A DNA stretch of 25,441 nucleotides from a virus, in IMG/VR virus record IMGVR_UViG_3300025168_000601, positions 1 through 25,441 of that record. One strand, written 5' to 3'. Below the pieces are notes generated by a model. It did no database searches. It worked only from the letters and a program-made list of their open reading frames with translations, and was not told the DNA's origin. A program made the position numbers and the translations under genes. Below are positions 15,001 to 20,369 of this stretch, piece after piece. How positions within the stretch are numbered: the stretch's first letter is position 1; each line of letters begins with the position of its first letter.

Positions 15001-17308
15001 TGGTAACGCTGGTTCCTCTGCTTTAAATGTGAAAATAGACGGTATAGGCGATGGAATACCAGCTGGGCATAAAATAACTATATTTACTAAAGATGAAAAT
15101 GGTGATGTAGACTTATCTCAAGAGTTTACTGTCTTAGTTGGCAACAGTGTGTCGCAAACAGACGGTGGGAGTAACATGAGACAGCTTGATTATACGCCTA
15201 GAGCAAGTGATTCTGCTTTTTTTAATGGTATAAAAATAAGACCAACAAAGTTAGAGTATTTTAATTGTTATTCTTTTGGAAATGGTGTAGAAACTAATAG
15301 ACTTAGAGATGATTTCAATGCTATCACTATAGACAAGGGGCCTAGAGTTTCTACTACTATGCTAGATAAGTATATGGAAGAGAATAAAAAACACAGTTTT
15401 ATATACTCTGGAATATACAACAACATAAGTACACAAAACAATTTAAATCAATTTATACAAGCAGAAAAAATAACAAAAGATTTAAACCCTGTTTACGGTT
15501 CAATTCAAAAATTATTTAGTAGAAACACAAATTTATTAGCTTTTTGTGAAAATAAAGTTTTAAAAGTTTTATCTAATAAAGATGCTTTGTTCAACGCTGA
15601 TGGAAATGTAAATATAACCTCAACAAACAACGTGTTAGGGCAAGCGGTTCCTTTTGCTGGTGATTATGGTATATCAACAAACCCAGAGTCTTTTGCTAGC
15701 TATGGTTATAGAGTTTATTTTTCAGATAAAGATAGAAACTCAGTTTTAAGACTTTCTGGTGATGGTATAACTGACATATCTGAAAAAGGTATGAAAGACT
15801 TTTTTAAAGACAATCTTAACGAAGCCTCTACAATAGTTGGTAGTTACGATATTAATAAAGACTTATACAACTTAACTTTAAACAATAAAACAGTTAGTTT
15901 TAGTGAAAACGTTGGGGGTTGGACAAGTTTAAAATCTTTTATACCTGAAAACGGAATATCAATATCTGGAGACTACTATACTTTTTATAACGGTGAAGTT
16001 TGGAAGCATACGGTCAACACGTTGAGAGGTAATTACTATGGTGTTCAGTATGACTCAAGTATTAAGTTTATTTTTAACGACCAACCTTCTATTGTTAAAA
16101 GCTTTAAAACATTAAACTATGAAGGAACTGAATCTAGAAAATACAACAATGATGGTGAATTAAGTCTTTCAGGTTGGTACGCTAGATCTATAGAAACAGA
16201 CATGCAGTCTGCGGAGGTTAAGCAGTTTTTAGATAAAGAAAATAAATGGTTTAATTATATTAAAGGAACCAGTCTAACTACAGCAAACCTAGACTCTAAA
16301 GAGTTTAACGTGCAAGGTTTAGGTGTTTGCTCTGGTGTTTCAGTTACTTCTGGCTCTCACGTAACAAACTATGTTCACACTACAAGGCTAATACCTTCCA
16401 GCGAAGCTATATCAGTAGTTATGGTTGGCGCTAACTACGGCTTCATTAATACCATTGGTAACCCTGATGACTTTGCTGCAAGTGGAACTGCTGGGTCTAT
16501 ACAACCAGCAACAATAGGAGGCACTAACAACGCAGCGGGTTTTACAGTGAATTCTACAACTCAAATAACAGGTACAATAATAGCAAATAATGTTGCAACT
16601 TTGTCAAGTCTTGGGGTATCAAGCACTACACCTAGTGGCGTTAGATTTTTAAGAGGTGTTGTTACAGATCTAGTTCCTGGACAAACTTACACAGTTTCAG
16701 CTACAATATCAGGTTATACAAAAGGAAGTGGTGGTATAGCCACAGACACTCATGAAGTTGGTTTTGTAGATATTAGCGGTGTTGGAACTACAGCTAGAAG
16801 AAATGCTAACGGTCAAATATCAACAACGTTTACCGCTATAGGTAAAAGACTAGATATATTTAAAGGCGCTTATGTTGCTGCTGTCATGTCAAACATATCT
16901 ATAGTTAAAGAAAACACAAACTTATATCCTAGGTTTATAATAAACAAATCTTTAACAGATTTAACAACAGCTGATACATCTATAACAGTAAACAGAGTGG
17001 CTGGTAGTATATCAAGCCATGACCAAGTGTTTTATATACACGGTCAATCAGTTAGTGGTCAAAGATGGAATCAAATTGCTAGTGGTGTTACTATAACTGA
17101 GGTTTCTGACCCAGGCACTAATATTGGTACAGTTGTAAAAGAAGATGGTTATATAAAAAGCGATGGAACCTTTGATGATGTAGATACGTATCAAAACACC
17201 GCTACAAATGTAATTAGGTTAACAGTTCCTGTTTCAGGTACAATGCCTGCTAATGATTTAACATCTATACTCTCAGCAGCTGTAACATCAAATCTTGTTC
17301 AATCATAA
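9050..17308 (+). CDS. Giant muzzle/nozzle-like tail protein, multidomain
   Basis: This is probably the distal tail (nozzle or muzzle) protein that closes the DNA channel and contacts the cell. The N-terminus (FTSGKMNKDLDERLVPKNEY, then RDALNIDIANSEASDVGSAQ) is a signature I recall from crAss-like 'stabilization'/muzzle proteins and marine podovirus homologues. A second conserved core lies around residues 2155-2260 (LLAFCENKVLKVLSNKDALF; YGISTNPESFASYGYRVYFS; SVLRLSGDGITDISEKGMKD), resembling blades of the beta-propeller-like part of T7 gp12-type nozzles. Between and after these are accessory pieces: cassettes at about 172-233, 724-788 and 844-911, and two jelly-roll-like carbohydrate-binding candidates (about 606-940 and 2473-2622). 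There is no membrane segment or signal peptide. At 2752 residues it is well beyond the roughly 1400 I recall for crAss001 muzzle. The frame is uninterrupted over 8.2 kb. Confidence 0.72.
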   Translation: MPEIKNTFTSGKMNKDLDERLVPKNEYRDALNIDIANSEASDVGSAQNSYGNLVKSNTGILGAKCVGTVLYPNNSIGSTSVIWFIAGTDVNAIVEYFPDQQTAVPILIDVKSVATNVNGVMGSDDDTFFIDSPNGLFNNVRIGMDAVTSDDAPGFYPKVKQKNISTTQANGSSTSNSTTVNLSSANHNIRAGQTVTSTNISNNVTVSTIAGTTLTLSGAPGGTIAAAEELTFTSTNSITIDDYRGFVDGFDVTFKDDGFLKFDVNTKITAINVLDGLLFWTDGVNEPKKINIESMKSGCNTDQARFFDRTTVLKINGFRKADTVTEKDITVIKKYPLNSPNLEMAESIRTGKITASLTTPVNTSYGSWGGIHARGSGNKVIHNKIFQRPSSEQAEIGQRIIRFSPVVTPTVNIMQDGIHYKDWRSVSSGMTVLVDGVQIVHSTLGGNPIRWVDYENHCIHLPYDLESVIPSGSVIEMRYWLNAFKNESFWCYRTLGDKILPKKVGTNCEAQTGLIDGQTNSSGLLGRPMRIQELQFDGQPNFLTGDIIKLVAPNPLAAGNEDPEVEVKVKLLDEVISTTSLMEPATHANAIANVGSEKIGSSDNKTFAGSNDWELFTMKITPFGDVGDLVTSVVTNTTGSGGYLEFASTDLSARKLFAILPKNKISPNADFFQTNKTYQIEVQFDMASYVEGSIRGEITVGGASGAAGVNHFGYDINLETSAIVSGNPGVNATSITLTRENAGIEVGMQVRHEDTDVGKVSAISGGALTLSNVPGGTDLDANDVLTFHTLNTSTSGIKTCTFYIHTKDTKTENGIVINPYGFKGNVSSGSRRYPTPFSGVDAKVLQMEPATGVAGAPQTLGTLRQMITPGMRVTGTNVPADTFVIHRISNKIKTNNDVSGVGTGDELTFSASFQLKAMPGFTNDNDINLRVNNFSFKECDPTIGNGFGFKGTNTFGGFSRKVFNAEITTIADKIVQLPQDEAITWSCEIVKGETLFEDKFPRFAYRWMYSDGEYSAISPFSKVAFLPNSTTGYEYDGQGGFNVSMQNNLRSLKLVNFDKMPLDVTEFQLLYKESDSTNIYHYLSKRGGELEFSDIDITSETVNAVLPSNQLLRPYDNVPKSAKAQEISANRLIYANYKQQYDMVGYNNDNAKFDYIFKNVANNIVDNKPKESMKAFRSYDLGVSLLDKYGRQTPVFSNDNRQIKLKNRDAKQGNFFEALVSSRPEEWATHYKYYVHDKHNDHYNMALDRFYPAETREHVWLSFVSSDANKVQEDDFIILKKVHDSNDSVPEDLTVKYKVLEKSSNAPESITGIKRLFGRIADVDFGTATTPATNFPLLGTSIIRLRGSSVVGSELEDIYSLPQGNKYIRIGNSDQVVISNYYKVSSIERVDSNTNSFFGDGDDYYDITLETTIGGDTGFVGTSSAQTNNCFIEYYEKVTDEYADEFEGKFFVKILKDDNLTKYILNSSAPKDEIYYTLKYTKQIRWAHVFNTGTDNVGDYHSTGNSSITDVMSDGNTWMLDTYSWSQIYTGGSSSVENQTTNTPPFTAQWAFSNELYPIYHTLEDSDLDGTVGGGDYTDDQYMCIDSAWSYGDSGVLNHGEDYGVGDRAKAGYGFRIGESKCQFRLANVGDQPTGVDDIVTTTPVSSYISSELNGLYQDLGTIGTSFRWSDDPDGTIYTINNVSTHGVNQYRHSLKVNRAFTDSILAQPFTSTAAYAGSYNSSYSTSHNTRLALAHGSQNYPDDPTSPLHDITVGDLVYNVSTGAYIVDSAGNNLKVAHFGYYNNPIGSPLRISTYTVEMSFDGVASTQITQGQTLKFYRTATHAGSNGNIVSNDFFETNVDASDFNNKNNQGWRYDIDLNKLITWSPTSATNQDGSSNTGRMYAMGTNPGLNKTSTLEILKIDTDPVGETFFSENPAVFEVEPQKAIDTNLYYETSNSDVIIKPNMFVSCGDVVGLGPTYSPLAGDAIITSVNYESSVMTNNPGNAGSSALNVKIDGIGDGIPAGHKITIFTKDENGDVDLSQEFTVLVGNSVSQTDGGSNMRQLDYTPRASDSAFFNGIKIRPTKLEYFNCYSFGNGVETNRLRDDFNAITIDKGPRVSTTMLDKYMEENKKHSFIYSGIYNNISTQNNLNQFIQAEKITKDLNPVYGSIQKLFSRNTNLLAFCENKVLKVLSNKDALFNADGNVNITSTNNVLGQAVPFAGDYGISTNPESFASYGYRVYFSDKDRNSVLRLSGDGITDISEKGMKDFFKDNLNEASTIVGSYDINKDLYNLTLNNKTVSFSENVGGWTSLKSFIPENGISISGDYYTFYNGEVWKHTVNTLRGNYYGVQYDSSIKFIFNDQPSIVKSFKTLNYEGTESRKYNNDGELSLSGWYARSIETDMQSAEVKQFLDKENKWFNYIKGTSLTTANLDSKEFNVQGLGVCSGVSVTSGSHVTNYVHTTRLIPSSEAISVVMVGANYGFINTIGNPDDFAASGTAGSIQPATIGGTNNAAGFTVNSTTQITGTIIANNVATLSSLGVSSTTPSGVRFLRGVVTDLVPGQTYTVSATISGYTKGSGGIATDTHEVGFVDISGVGTTARRNANGQISTTFTAIGKRLDIFKGAYVAAVMSNISIVKENTNLYPRFIINKSLTDLTTADTSITVNRVAGSISSHDQVFYIHGQSVSGQRWNQIASGVTITEVSDPGTNIGTVVKEDGYIKSDGTFDDVDTYQNTATNVIRLTVPVSGTMPANDLTSILSAAVTSNLVQS
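9563..9748 (+). repeat. Beta cassette 1 of the giant tail protein
   Basis: Residues about 172-233 (AGQTVTSTNISNNVTVSTIA, then GTTLTLSGAPGG, ending LTFTS). It is the copy closest to the second cassette of the 597-aa protein (18484-18678). Over the 40-residue core starting at QTVT/MKVT, I count about 24 identical positions by eye. Confidence 0.7.
11219..11413 (+). repeat. Beta cassette 2 of the giant tail protein
   Basis: Residues about 724-788: ATSITLTRENAGIEVGMQVR, then VGKVSAISGGALTLSNVPGG, ending VLTFH. It has the same order of landmarks as cassette 1: an IxxGM turn, an 'aISGgaLTLS' strand, a proline-glycine turn and a final LTF. Confidence 0.65.
11579..11782 (+). repeat. Beta cassette 3 of the giant tail protein (partly degenerate)
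   Basis: Residues about 844-911. The first half is clear (LRQMITPGMRVTGTNVPADT) and so is the end (GDELTFSA), but the central 'SIxGTTLTLS' strand is replaced by IHRISNKIKTNND. At DNA level it shares the 14 bases GTAACAGGTACAAA with cassette 2 of the 597-aa gene. Confidence 0.5.
16466..16915 (+). other. Second jelly-roll / carbohydrate-binding-like region near the C-terminus
   Basis: Residues about 2473-2622 have the strand pattern of a CBM4/9-like sandwich: NNAAGFTVNSTTQITGTI, then VTDLVPGQTYTVSATISGYT, and the closing strand VAAVMSNISIVKEN. It lacks an inserted cassette in the long loop, so it serves as an internal comparison for the region at 10865-11869. A host glycan-binding role is inferred only. 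Confidence 0.4.
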
Positions 17309-17319
17309 AAATAAAATAA

Positions 17320-19113
17320 ATGGCAGGTATTATAAGATCAACTTTAAAAAATTGTACAGAAACTTTTGGCGCTAGTTATTCTACCGCTGGAACGCCTTTT
17401 ACAACTGCTAATGTTTTTAGCAAAACAATTACTTCTGAAGCTGGTTTTGTTTTTACAACTCCTCCAACTATAGATTTCTCTGGCACAAGCAGAGGTAGCT
17501 ATAGCTTTACTTTTGTTGACACTCCAAGTAATGGTGTTAAAAACAAAAACTTAACATCTAGAGCGTACACTGTTAACTACACTTACGGTTTAACACAACC
17601 AACGCAAGACGTAGTGAAGTTTTTTGCAACAGCTAAAAGAATCCACTCTGACACTACTACTAATGTTTACGGTTATGACTTAAAAGAAAATTCAATAAAA
17701 CAAGGTGGTGAAAAAAGAAATTTACTTGTATATGGAGATGCAGGTGTTTCTTTTAGTGTTTTAGCTAAGGTAACAGGTGGTAGTAATTTAACATCAACAT
17801 CAGCTAGTGTTAAAACAGCTTCTTCAAGCTCTACTATTGTTATTTTAACAGTTTCAAACCCTAAAATATTTGTAGGTATGAGTGTTACCGGTACTGGTGT
17901 TGGTGCTAGTGTTACTGTTGCCGCTATAAGTGGTACAACGTTAACTCTAAGTGCTGCTAAGTCTTTAGATGCAAACACTGTTTTAACTATAGGTGCCACT
18001 GGTTCTTTTACAGCAACATTAGACGGTAACGGTAAGTTTGTTTTACCAATTACATTTCCTAGGGTTTCCTCTCCAGCAAACTACACTGTTACTCTAACTG
18101 AAATAGCTAGTGAATCTTTTTCTGGAAGCTTAACTTCACCAACAAGTATAATAATATATCAATACATCAACACAGTAACAACACTATCCACAACACAATC
18201 TGGTAGTGATTTTGTAATATCTGGAAACAACATAGTTCATACAATACCTGGCAACACCGTAAGACAAACCTCAGATGATATTCTTTTTTACGTAAGTAGT
18301 AATGCTGCCGCTGGAGTAAACGCTGCTGGAACCGCTACTATACGACCTATAAAAACAATAGGTTCATTCAACACGTCTGATCTTGGTGGAATTGAATCTA
18401 TAAGCGGGCAAGGTGCTATATTAACAAACGGTACAGACATTAAAATAACTGGATTAGAAAGATCGTTAAGTCAAGGAACTACAAGAACAACATCTGGAAA
18501 CAGTAGCACAACGGCAATAACATTGTCTAGCACTAACGCTGCTATAAAACCAGGCATGAAAGTAACAGGTACAAATATTAACAATGTTGTAACTGTTGCT
18601 TCTATAACAGGAACTGCTTTAGTATTAAGCGGGGCTCCTGGCGCTACAGTTGCAAGCGGTACTACTTTAACGTTTGCACCGGTAGCAACTATAATAGGTA
18701 GGTTTGGTATAAACAAGAGTGGATCAGCTAATGATACTGTTAGTATATTGGCAAATAATATAATAGCTTTAAACGAAGCGCCTGTAGCTGTTAGTGTAGC
18801 TGCTCAGTCTATTCCATCAAATGACCCTGTCAATGTAAGTCTTCCTGCTACTGATGCCGAAAGTGATAGTTTGATATACGTTATAACACAACTACCGTTA
18901 ACTGTTTCTGGAGATGCTAGTCATGGAACTTTAAAATACGGAGAAGAAAACACAGCTATCACAAGTGTACCAACGGTATTACCTCCTGGAACTAAAGTTG
19001 TAAAATATCAAAAACCAGCAAACAGCACTACAGCTACTGATTTTAAATTTAAAGTAAATGACGGTTATCAGAATAGTAATGAAGCAACTATAATAATGAA
19101 TCTAACAAACTAA
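17320..19113 (+). CDS. Adhesin-like virion appendage with beta cassettes and a cadherin-like C-terminus
   Basis: This is probably a tail appendage or adhesion protein. The sequence is nearly all beta, rich in Thr, Ser, Val and Ala, with very few aromatic or charged clusters. Residues 85-270 look like Ig-like sandwiches (LVYGDAGVSFSVLAKVTGG and GSFTATLDGNGKFVLPITFP flank the first cassette, 162-227). A second cassette occupies 389-453, between IKITGLERSLSQGT and ATIIGRFGINKSG. The C-terminal domain (486-597: NEAPVAVSV, SLPATDAESDSLIYVITQLP, HGTLKYGE, FKFKVNDGYQNSNEATI) matches the bacterial cadherin-like/Big_9 pattern with its Asp-rich calcium-type turn. The gene follows the giant tail gene by 11 nt and precedes the small 133-aa gene by 1 nt, so it is co-expressed with the tail. 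No enzymatic motif is visible. Confidence 0.65.
   Translation: MAGIIRSTLKNCTETFGASYSTAGTPFTTANVFSKTITSEAGFVFTTPPTIDFSGTSRGSYSFTFVDTPSNGVKNKNLTSRAYTVNYTYGLTQPTQDVVKFFATAKRIHSDTTTNVYGYDLKENSIKQGGEKRNLLVYGDAGVSFSVLAKVTGGSNLTSTSASVKTASSSSTIVILTVSNPKIFVGMSVTGTGVGASVTVAAISGTTLTLSAAKSLDANTVLTIGATGSFTATLDGNGKFVLPITFPRVSSPANYTVTLTEIASESFSGSLTSPTSIIIYQYINTVTTLSTTQSGSDFVISGNNIVHTIPGNTVRQTSDDILFYVSSNAAAGVNAAGTATIRPIKTIGSFNTSDLGGIESISGQGAILTNGTDIKITGLERSLSQGTTRTTSGNSSTTAITLSSTNAAIKPGMKVTGTNINNVVTVASITGTALVLSGAPGATVASGTTLTFAPVATIIGRFGINKSGSANDTVSILANNIIALNEAPVAVSVAAQSIPSNDPVNVSLPATDAESDSLIYVITQLPLTVSGDASHGTLKYGEENTAITSVPTVLPPGTKVVKYQKPANSTTATDFKFKVNDGYQNSNEATIIMNLTN
17803..18000 (+). repeat. Beta cassette 1 of the adhesin-like protein
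   Basis: Residues about 162-227: IFVGMSVTGTGVGASVTVAA, then ISGTTLTLSAAKS, ending VLTIGA. The flanking strands on each side read as one Ig-like domain split by this segment. Confidence 0.68.
18484..18678 (+). repeat. Beta cassette 2 of the adhesin-like protein
   Basis: Residues about 389-453: AIKPGMKVTGTNINNVVTVA, then SITGTALVLSGAPGATVASG, ending TLTF. This is the best-formed copy and the closest relative of cassette 1 in the giant tail protein, which suggests copying between the two neighbouring genes. Confidence 0.72.
18775..19110 (+). other. Cadherin-like (Big_9-type) C-terminal domain
   Basis: The last 112 residues of the 597-aa protein carry the landmarks of bacterial cadherin-like repeats: N-E-A-P-V at the start, P-A-T-D-A-E-S-D-x-L with acidic residues for calcium, H-G-T-L in the middle and F-K-V-N-D-G at the end. 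Such domains are common in adhesins of marine bacteria, and Ig-like relatives are common on phage surfaces. Confidence 0.6.
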
Positions 19114-19114
19114 C

Positions 19115-19516
19115 ATGGCAGTAATACAAATAACATTACCAAACCCAGTAAACGTCTCTCTACAAGCTAAAACAGCTACTGTGGCTAGCTCTAGTAGTTA
19201 TATTACAGATAAAGGTTCTTGGGATTTAGTTTACTTTACTAAAATAGACGTTACAGGTAAACAGGTTGGAGGCGTAGTAAAACTAGGTGAGTGTATAGCA
19301 GTTGTTACAGGAGCCACTACATACACAATAGATGTTCAGACAACTGGAACTGAAATACTACCAGTCTCTGGTGACTACGTATTTTTTGGCAAAAACACAG
19401 AGGTAGAAACGTCTGGTATATCTGGTTACTACTCAGAAATAGAAATGGTTAATGACTCGGCAAAACAATCAGAACTTTTTGCTGTTAGTTCTCAAATCAC
19501 TTTAAGTAGTAAATAA
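19115..19516 (+). CDS. Small conserved virion-associated protein of unknown function
   Basis: The product is a 133-residue beta-rich protein. I recall its C-terminal motif, GYYSEIEMVNDSAKQSELFA followed by VSSQITLSSK, from many marine phage contigs beside giant tail genes. No function is known to me. Residues 55-105 (LGECIAVVTGATTYTIDV; PVSGDYVFFGKN) form a short beta barrel-like pattern loosely similar to the recurrent cassette. The start codon lies 1 nt after the preceding stop, a near-overlap that suggests coupled translation with the adhesin-like protein. A small cement, chaperone or tail-fibre accessory role is possible. The next gene starts after a 40-nt A/T-rich gap with no hairpin. 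Confidence 0.68.
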   Translation: MAVIQITLPNPVNVSLQAKTATVASSSSYITDKGSWDLVYFTKIDVTGKQVGGVVKLGECIAVVTGATTYTIDVQTTGTEILPVSGDYVFFGKNTEVETSGISGYYSEIEMVNDSAKQSELFAVSSQITLSSK

Positions 19517-19556
19517 CGCATAAAAAGTGTAATTATAAATAAACAAACACAGAATA

Positions 19557-20357
19557 ATGATAGAATCAATTGAATTAATACAATACATACCTGAAGTTAT
19601 AAAAGCTATGCCGCCATTTCCATTTGCAGCTGTGGCTATAGCTGGTGGTTTATTGGGTTTAAGCTCTGCTAAAAAAGGTAGAGCTATGGCTAGAAGAAAT
19701 ACTGAAGCTTCTTTGGCTCGTCAAGCAATAATGGATCAAAGGTTGGAAAAAGAAACAGATCTTTATAGAAGCATGGAGTTTAATAACCCATATGCTGATT
19801 TAGATAATAATTTTAGAGGTATGACAAATCAATTTGCTGGAATGGAAAACAGTATGGAAGACCTAGAAGTTAATACTCAACAGGCTGATTTCATGCAAAG
19901 ACAGTCACAGCAAAACAGTGCCAACATAATGTCTGGGCTTAGAGGAGCAGCTGGTGGTTCTGGTATAGCTGGTCTAGCACAAACATTAGCAAACCAAGCA
20001 TCACAACAAGCTTCGGCATCCTCTGCGTCTATAGGACAACAAGAGTCTGCTAACGCAAGACTACAGGCTCAAGAAGCAAGTAGAATACAAGGTATGATAA
20101 GAGGAGAAGATTCTAGAATACAGCAAACAATAATGGGTGAAGACGCTAGGCTTCAAATGGCAAGTGCTGGTGGACAAGCAGCTATGGAACAAGCAGAAAG
20201 AGATAGACAAGCAACTTTACTTGGTATGGCTCAAGGTCAATCAGCTGGGGCAAACGCTTCAGTTCAACAAGGTTATGCAAATCAAATGGCAGCTCAATCA
20301 GCTATGACACAAGGCTTGTTTGGTATAGCTGGATCAGCTTTAGGTGGTATAAAATAA
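19557..20357 (+). CDS. Internal virion (ejection) protein, T7 gp14-like
   Basis: This is probably the first of three proteins packaged in the capsid and ejected with the DNA. The N-terminus has one hydrophobic segment (residues about 19-37, PPFPFAAVAIAGGLLGLSSA) followed by basic residues (KKGRAMARR), suitable for insertion in the outer membrane as for T7 gp14. The rest (50-255) is helical, rich in Gln, Ala, Ser, Gly and Met, with repeated heptad-like stretches (RLQAQEASRIQGMIRGEDSR, then IQQTIMGEDARLQMASAGG). A second weakly hydrophobic Gly/Ala helix closes the protein (GLFGIAGSALGG). Order, size (266 against about 196 for T7 gp14) and the downstream transglycosylase gene support the call. 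An alternative start at 19608 (MPPFPF) would still keep the hydrophobic helix. Confidence 0.62.
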   Translation: MIESIELIQYIPEVIKAMPPFPFAAVAIAGGLLGLSSAKKGRAMARRNTEASLARQAIMDQRLEKETDLYRSMEFNNPYADLDNNFRGMTNQFAGMENSMEDLEVNTQQADFMQRQSQQNSANIMSGLRGAAGGSGIAGLAQTLANQASQQASASSASIGQQESANARLQAQEASRIQGMIRGEDSRIQQTIMGEDARLQMASAGGQAAMEQAERDRQATLLGMAQGQSAGANASVQQGYANQMAAQSAMTQGLFGIAGSALGGIK

Positions 20358-20369
20358 AAAACAATAAAT

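Noticed and set aside
9050-17308. Giant gene as an artefact of gene fusion or assembly error
   Set aside because: The frame is continuous for 8.2 kb, with muzzle-like conserved motifs at both ends and no base-composition break that I can see.
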